From CAYZMS01 sp964479625 (GTDB lineage: Bacteria; Bacteroidota; Bacteroidia; Chitinophagales; Saprospiraceae), in NCBI GenBank assembly GCA_964479625.1, contig CAYZMS010000023.1, forward strand, positions 1 to 64,000: a stretch of 64,000 bases of DNA, given 5' to 3'. Below, piece after piece: positions 59,870 to 64,000 of the stretch (positions are counted from its first letter, which is position 1; each line of letters starts with the position of its first letter). Both the position numbers and the translations under genes were made by a program. The notes under the pieces were generated by a model. It was not told where the DNA came from. It made no database searches and saw only the letters and a program-made list of their open reading frames with translations.

Positions 59870-62641
59870 TTAATATATGACCAGTTTTCCCGAGTTTACA
59901 CGATCCCCGTTTTGGGTCAGCCGGTAGAAATAAATTCCTGCAGGCAGTTGGCCCGAGGGGAGCACTTCTAGTGGGTTGAAAAGCAGCAGTTCCCAGATTA
60001 GTTGACCGTTGGCGGAGAAAAGCTCAAAACGAGGGGGATCATTAGTATCCGAGCTAATGATTTCCAGAAAACTTCCCTGCTTTAAGGGATTTGGGAAAAG
60101 GATCAATTCTCCCTTTGGAAGAAAGAATACCTCTTTTGTCTCACTGATAATACTGGAGCCGTCGGCCAGGCGCAAGCGGAGCCTAAATCGGTTGACGCCT
60201 TCCTTCAGGTCGGTTGCACGGTGTGTATATTCCAATGAGGTGGTAGGAGCCTGTTTAAGAAGGGCTTTGAATTGACCGGCTGCTGCTTCTCCTTCGAAAA
60301 TGACGGAATCGACTTCATGGGTAGTGGTTAAAAAAGCTTGAAGTAGTACATCCTGCTCTTCGAGTTCTGCAAAAAATTGATCGAGATAGCAACCCCTGGC
60401 CTGAAAGTCAAGATTCAGCGCTACACTTCTCAGCCCGGCTTCTTCCTGATCTAATAAGGGAGCAACCGAAAAATGGGAACTAGTCGGATTAGGTATTCGA
60501 AAAAGCGTGTTGGTCGTTTCTCCTATGGATTGCATCCAACCATTTCGAAAGGCAAAAACCCGATATCCTGCCGCATCGATAACAGGGTCCCAGGTAAGAT
60601 CGAGAAAGGTGTCACAAAGGTTTATCAGCCTGCCCCGCGTAGTAGGGGCGATAAGGAAGGTGTCAGATAAAAAAGTTCGTGAAGTAGTGGTAAGTCTCAG
60701 TTGCGTTTGCATGAGCTTGTTTGGGACTATCCAGTTCAACCACCCGGTTTTTACCTGGGGGGCTCCGATATTTTGCCAGTTCTGGGTAGCCGGGTCAAAA
60801 TAATCCAGTTCTCCGTTAAGTGTATCCGGAAGGTTGGAAAACCAGCGTACTATCGCCCTTTGACCAGCCTGAAGGCGATCCCCGGCAGCGGGAAAGCGCC
60901 ATTCAAAGGATCTTTCCTCCTGAAGGTCAAATGCCACGGCAAAGTCCTGGGAGTCCAAAATCGAAAAGCCGGATATCAGGATCTCGTAAGTCCCTGCTTT
61001 GGGCTGGGTAAGGGAGAGCTGTTCCTGGTTATTCAGGTGATCGGAAGCCCTGCGGGCAGGAGCAGAAAGGCTATCGATATGAGGGGCAGAAGATAAGGCC
61101 CAAGGAAGAAGGGTATCTCCGGAAGGGGTGAGCAACCGAAGGTCGAGGTCATTGACCAGGGCCTGAAAATTGTTTATCGGGGCAGGAGGGTCGGTCCAGG
61201 TGAGGGTGATCCTTACGTGGTTGATGTTCTCGGGGATCTCCAGGTAATAGGATCTCCTTGCTCCTCGTTCGAGCCTTCCTTCGAAGAATTGCCCCTTTAC
61301 CAAGGTTTCCAGGGCTGCTGCTGCTTGTACATTCCCGTACCCATGCAGGTAATCAGGTCCTTCTGTCCCCAGGTCTTCCGCGGTATTGAGTAGAATGGCA
61401 CGTAGCAGAGCCACGGAAGGGAAAGCACCGCCCTCTTGTTCTCGATAAACCTGCTGCAGCAATAAGCAAACCCCACTGGTAATAGCTGCAGCCCCCGAAC
61501 TACCATCCGACCCAAATGCGACCAGTTCCGGTTTGATCCGTCCATCATAGGTAGGACCGCGAGAACTTAAGGGCTCTAATTGGAGGAAACTATCTACAGC
61601 GCCAACTACTAATACGTTTTTAGCCATTTTATATTCTCCGGTCAGATTGGCAAACCCCTTTAGTCCGGCATAATTCCCGGTATCGGGAACTTCGCTGCCC
61701 CTGTTCCCGGCCGAAAAGATATGCACCAGATCAGGTTGCCCGACAACCTGCTGGTCATACCCATGGGCAATAGGTCCATAATACTGCTGGATCCCGCTTC
61801 CATAGGAATGGTTTTGTACTCTAATGCCTGCTTCCAGGTAATAGGGGAGGGTATCCGGCAGTAATTGTAGGAAACTACTTGAGGAAAGTAAAGCTTGGGG
61901 GGCTATTCCCAGACCGGTATAAAAGGAGGCGCCCCGGCCTACCAGAAGCGAAGCCATATCCGTGGCGTGGAAGTTGACCGTGGAAGCAGCCAGGGGGGAG
62001 GGGAGGTAGGCGGATTGTAGATCAATATCGCTGCTATCCGGGCTAAATTCTTTTAAAGAAACCACCTGACCAAAGCCATCTGCATTGGGGAAACGCGATC
62101 GCAGCATAGGGATAGCTTGAACGGCGGGGTCAAAACTGCGCTGGGGGCGTTCTTCTTCGGGTATTCCCGGAGCCAGCCCAAGGTAAAGTATCTCCGGTCG
62201 TGGTTGAAAAAGACGGATCAGTTCTTTTGTTTGCCCCTTCAGCAGGATCATCCCCAGATCCTTTCGAACACTCTGAATTTGAACTGATGACAAGCCCTTA
62301 ATAAAGGAGAGGCTTTCTGCCATATTTTCCGAAACAATAATTAGCCCGGCGGGAAAGGCCCTGTCGACTTGTTCCAAAAGTCCGGGGCCCAATTTCCAAT
62401 TGGTGGGTGGGGGATGGAGGGAAAAACCGGTAGGGCGAGCCCTGTTATCTATTTTGATAATTGCGGAGCTGTCATTTAATTGGCGAATAACCTTTCCTGG
62501 GAATGCTACATCCGACTGGCCCCTTTCTGCCATAAAAAAAATGGGTGTATTCTGGGCGGTTAACTGCATGGCAGAGACAAATAAAAAAAGGAATAAAAGG
62601 ATAAATACCGTGTAAAAAAAGGTTTTTTCGAATCGATGCAT
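59870..62641 (-). CDS. S8 (subtilisin-like) protease with T9SS C-terminal domain
   Basis: 923-aa secreted serine protease. ATG 62641 gives a strong signal peptide (FFYTVFILLFLFLFVSAMQL). An inhibitory-like prodomain runs to about residue 170. Catalytic His is in NFHATDMASLLVG (about 224), the oxyanion Asn in IFSAGNRGSEVP, and Ser in GSDGSSGAAAITSGV (about 381). The expected DTG-type Asp motif near residue 185-195 is not canonical (VVSLKEFSPDSSD). A C-terminal part has P-domain-like and Fn3-like beta modules, and a type A sorting domain (LFPNPLKQGSFLEIISSD ... GIYFYRLTQNGDRVNSGKL). Divergent from the second M57 gene. Confidence 0.9.
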   Translation of the reverse strand: MHRFEKTFFYTVFILLFLFLFVSAMQLTAQNTPIFFMAERGQSDVAFPGKVIRQLNDSSAIIKIDNRARPTGFSLHPPPTNWKLGPGLLEQVDRAFPAGLIIVSENMAESLSFIKGLSSVQIQSVRKDLGMILLKGQTKELIRLFQPRPEILYLGLAPGIPEEERPQRSFDPAVQAIPMLRSRFPNADGFGQVVSLKEFSPDSSDIDLQSAYLPSPLAASTVNFHATDMASLLVGRGASFYTGLGIAPQALLSSSSFLQLLPDTLPYYLEAGIRVQNHSYGSGIQQYYGPIAHGYDQQVVGQPDLVHIFSAGNRGSEVPDTGNYAGLKGFANLTGEYKMAKNVLVVGAVDSFLQLEPLSSRGPTYDGRIKPELVAFGSDGSSGAAAITSGVCLLLQQVYREQEGGAFPSVALLRAILLNTAEDLGTEGPDYLHGYGNVQAAAALETLVKGQFFEGRLERGARRSYYLEIPENINHVRITLTWTDPPAPINNFQALVNDLDLRLLTPSGDTLLPWALSSAPHIDSLSAPARRASDHLNNQEQLSLTQPKAGTYEILISGFSILDSQDFAVAFDLQEERSFEWRFPAAGDRLQAGQRAIVRWFSNLPDTLNGELDYFDPATQNWQNIGAPQVKTGWLNWIVPNKLMQTQLRLTTTSRTFLSDTFLIAPTTRGRLINLCDTFLDLTWDPVIDAAGYRVFAFRNGWMQSIGETTNTLFRIPNPTSSHFSVAPLLDQEEAGLRSVALNLDFQARGCYLDQFFAELEEQDVLLQAFLTTTHEVDSVIFEGEAAAGQFKALLKQAPTTSLEYTHRATDLKEGVNRFRLRLRLADGSSIISETKEVFFLPKGELILFPNPLKQGSFLEIISSDTNDPPRFELFSANGQLIWELLLFNPLEVLPSGQLPAGIYFYRLTQNGDRVNSGKLVIY

Positions 62642-62857
62642 GTGTATTATGTTGTAAACAGATGGAAATTTTCCTAATTTTAGAGCTACCCCAAAGAAGC
62701 ATAAAATTGGCCATTTTAATTGTGTCCAGGCAATCAAAAAACAAACCGTTAGCCTGGTTCCCGACCAATTGCTTCCAGTTCCCCGGTTCTAATAAAACTA
62801 CATGCTGATCTCAACTTTTCACGTTTGTTTCATTTATGCTAACCAAAATCCATATTT

Positions 62858-63685
62858 ATGCAAAAGCTTACTTTATTTACGCTCTTGGTTTTCAGTACTC
62901 TTATTGTATTCACCTCCTGTGAAAAAGAGGACTACAAGGCTGATGGGGTTTCCCAAGAGATCATTGAAAAAGTTACGCACCTGGGCTTTAACCCGGATGG
63001 CATTGTTGCTATTGAAGAAGGGTATCTGGTAGAACGGGATATCGTGATCACCCATGAATTGTTGGAAGGACACCATCATACCGATCACTTCGTTCCGGAA
63101 ATGGAGCAGTACCGTACCACTAATGTAGTGAACACCGGAGGCGGGCGTATCATTAAACTTTGGGTGCCAGGTTCATTTAATAATGACTATCGAAGGGCCA
63201 TTCGAATTGCGGCCCAGGCATACAATAACCTTGGCTTGGATATATCTTTCAGAGCAGCATCTTCGGAATTGGATGCAGATATTGTTTTTACCCGCTTAAG
63301 CTTTTTTGAAGAACTGATCGGTGTATTGGGTTCCGCAGGTTTTCCGGATGCTCAGGGTAATCCCTATCCCGAAATTAAATTAAACGGCAGCCTGTCCGGG
63401 CAGATCAGCACTGGTGGAATTGCCACCATCGTTGCTCATGAAATGGGGCATTGTATCGGATTCCGGCATACGGATTATTACGATCGTAGTATTTCCTGTG
63501 GTGGTACACCTGATAATGAAGGGGATGGCGGTGTTGGCGCTATTCTGATCCCCGGTACTCCGTTCGGTGCTGACCTTGGGGCTCCTAATGGTTCCTGGAT
63601 GCTATCCTGTACGGATGGTTCACCCCGCCCGTTCACTACTGATGACATAACCGCGCTGAACTGGATGTACAAGGGGAATTTCTAA
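62858..63685 (+). CDS. M57-type zinc metalloprotease lipoprotein, paralogue B
   Basis: 275-aa lipoprotein (signal LTLFTLLVFSTLIVFTSC), clearly a paralogue of the gene at 58903. Shared blocks include THLGFNPDGIVAIEEGYLVE, DHFVPEMEQYRTTNVV and HEMGHCIGFRHTDYYDRS (zinc ligands H194, H198, H204). Also shared are SCGGTPDNEG and SWMLSCTDGSPRPF. The central 70 residues between the propeptide-like part and the zinc motif differ more. It is followed after about 60 nt by a hairpin terminator. Its function may be extracellular proteolysis together with the neighbouring S8 protease. Confidence 0.9.
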   Translation: MQKLTLFTLLVFSTLIVFTSCEKEDYKADGVSQEIIEKVTHLGFNPDGIVAIEEGYLVERDIVITHELLEGHHHTDHFVPEMEQYRTTNVVNTGGGRIIKLWVPGSFNNDYRRAIRIAAQAYNNLGLDISFRAASSELDADIVFTRLSFFEELIGVLGSAGFPDAQGNPYPEIKLNGSLSGQISTGGIATIVAHEMGHCIGFRHTDYYDRSISCGGTPDNEGDGGVGAILIPGTPFGADLGAPNGSWMLSCTDGSPRPFTTDDITALNWMYKGNF

Positions 63686-63748
63686 AGATTGCCAGGCCAT
63701 TAGTTGGTTTGTTGGAGACGGGCCAAATTTTCAGATTTAGGTTTTTGG

Positions 63749-63779
63749 AAGGTTTTTGTGCATTTGCACAAAAACCTTT
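63749..63779 (+). terminator. Terminator after M57 paralogue B
   Basis: 13-bp perfect stem (63749-63761 with 63766-63778) and a 4-nt ATTT loop; weak T-run, but placed between the protease stop and the next gene. Confidence 0.7.
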
Positions 63780-63857
63780 CCCAATTTGTAAGGGAAATTT
63801 TCTAATTTAAATTTCTGATTTTCGAATCCTTGTTTTTTAAAGATTAAATAATTCAAA

Positions 63858-64000
63858 ATGAAGAACCTAAAATCTCGTCGGAAGTTCCTGCGGGAAACCG
63901 GTGCGTTCGCAGCGGCTGCCATGATCGTTCCCTCCCACGTGGTTTCCGGCCTGGGGCATATTCCCCCTAGTGACCAACTCAATATCGCTGGCGTAGGGGT
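63858..64000 (+). CDS. Gfo/Idh/MocA family oxidoreductase (5' part)
   Basis: Partial gene, cut by the window end after 47 codons. The N-terminus KNLKSRRKFLRETGAFAAAA carries a Tat-type signal (SRRKFL) followed by the hydrophobic MIVPSHVVSG. The next part, PPSDQLNIAGVGV, matches the start of the Rossmann domain of exported Gfo/Idh/MocA oxidoreductases, common in Bacteroidota and Planctomycetes, which act on sugars or inositol derivatives. The remainder cannot be judged. Confidence 0.8.
   Translation, partial: MKNLKSRRKFLRETGAFAAAAMIVPSHVVSGLGHIPPSDQLNIAGVG

Overview
The window looks like a chromosomal segment of a Bacteroidota bacterium, probably Saprospiria/Lewinellaceae-like (inference). 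Three things point there. Two proteins carry type IX secretion (T9SS) C-terminal sorting domains. The outer-membrane assembly pair is the Bacteroidota type, a lipoprotein TamL with TamB. Promoters upstream of rplS, the aromatic operon, both tRNA loci and others fit the Bacteroidota form TTTG/TTG - about 19-20 nt - TANNTTTG, and Shine-Dalgarno sites are mostly absent. No insertion sequences, prophage or CRISPR arrays were seen. Most of the window is ordinary core chromosome with good operon structure.

Layout. 0-8 kb: GntP permease, MOSC protein, initiator tRNA, thiolase, rplS, a small beta-barrel protein and a membrane-anchored papain-like peptidase. 7.6-8.1 kb: an unusual non-coding region with a DnaA-box cluster, an AT-rich stretch and a probable structured RNA ending in a terminator. 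8-18 kb: a DinB-like protein, fabG, uvrA, a 34-codon ORF with its own terminator, an ECF sigma factor, an OhrR/glutathione peroxidase/DoxX redox operon, a DUF6702-yidD-hemB operon and a TolB-like periplasmic protein. 18.2-22.7 kb: the aromatic amino acid operon pheA - aminotransferase - tyrA - DAHP synthase/chorismate mutase. It is preceded by an 18-residue leader peptide of which ten residues are Phe or Tyr, followed by mutually exclusive antiterminator and terminator stems. This is a classical ribosome-mediated attenuator and the best finding here. 22.7-32.4 kb: enoyl-CoA hydratase, HPF, a modular muramidase-like protein, a CAP-domain lipoprotein, a di-haem peroxidase, infC-rpmI-rplT and clpC.

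33-41 kb: STAS protein and ribonuclease Z, which overlaps a Crp-like regulator tail to tail; DNA polymerase IV; HAD phosphatase; two identical tRNA-Lys genes; rmuC; a perfect 63-bp palindrome; proC; and a MarR/YceI pair with palindromic candidate operators. 41-58.6 kb: folK, a giant T9SS-sorted adhesin-like protein, xseA/xseB, a DUF885 peptidase, a CDF metal transporter and tamL/tamB. 58.9-64 kb: two paralogous M57-type zinc metalloprotease lipoproteins on either side of a divergent T9SS-sorted subtilisin-like protease, then the start of a Tat-exported Gfo/Idh/MocA oxidoreductase cut by the window end.

The hexamer TTCGAA is strikingly frequent: 21 hand-counted copies in the first 13 kb against roughly 3-4 expected by chance.
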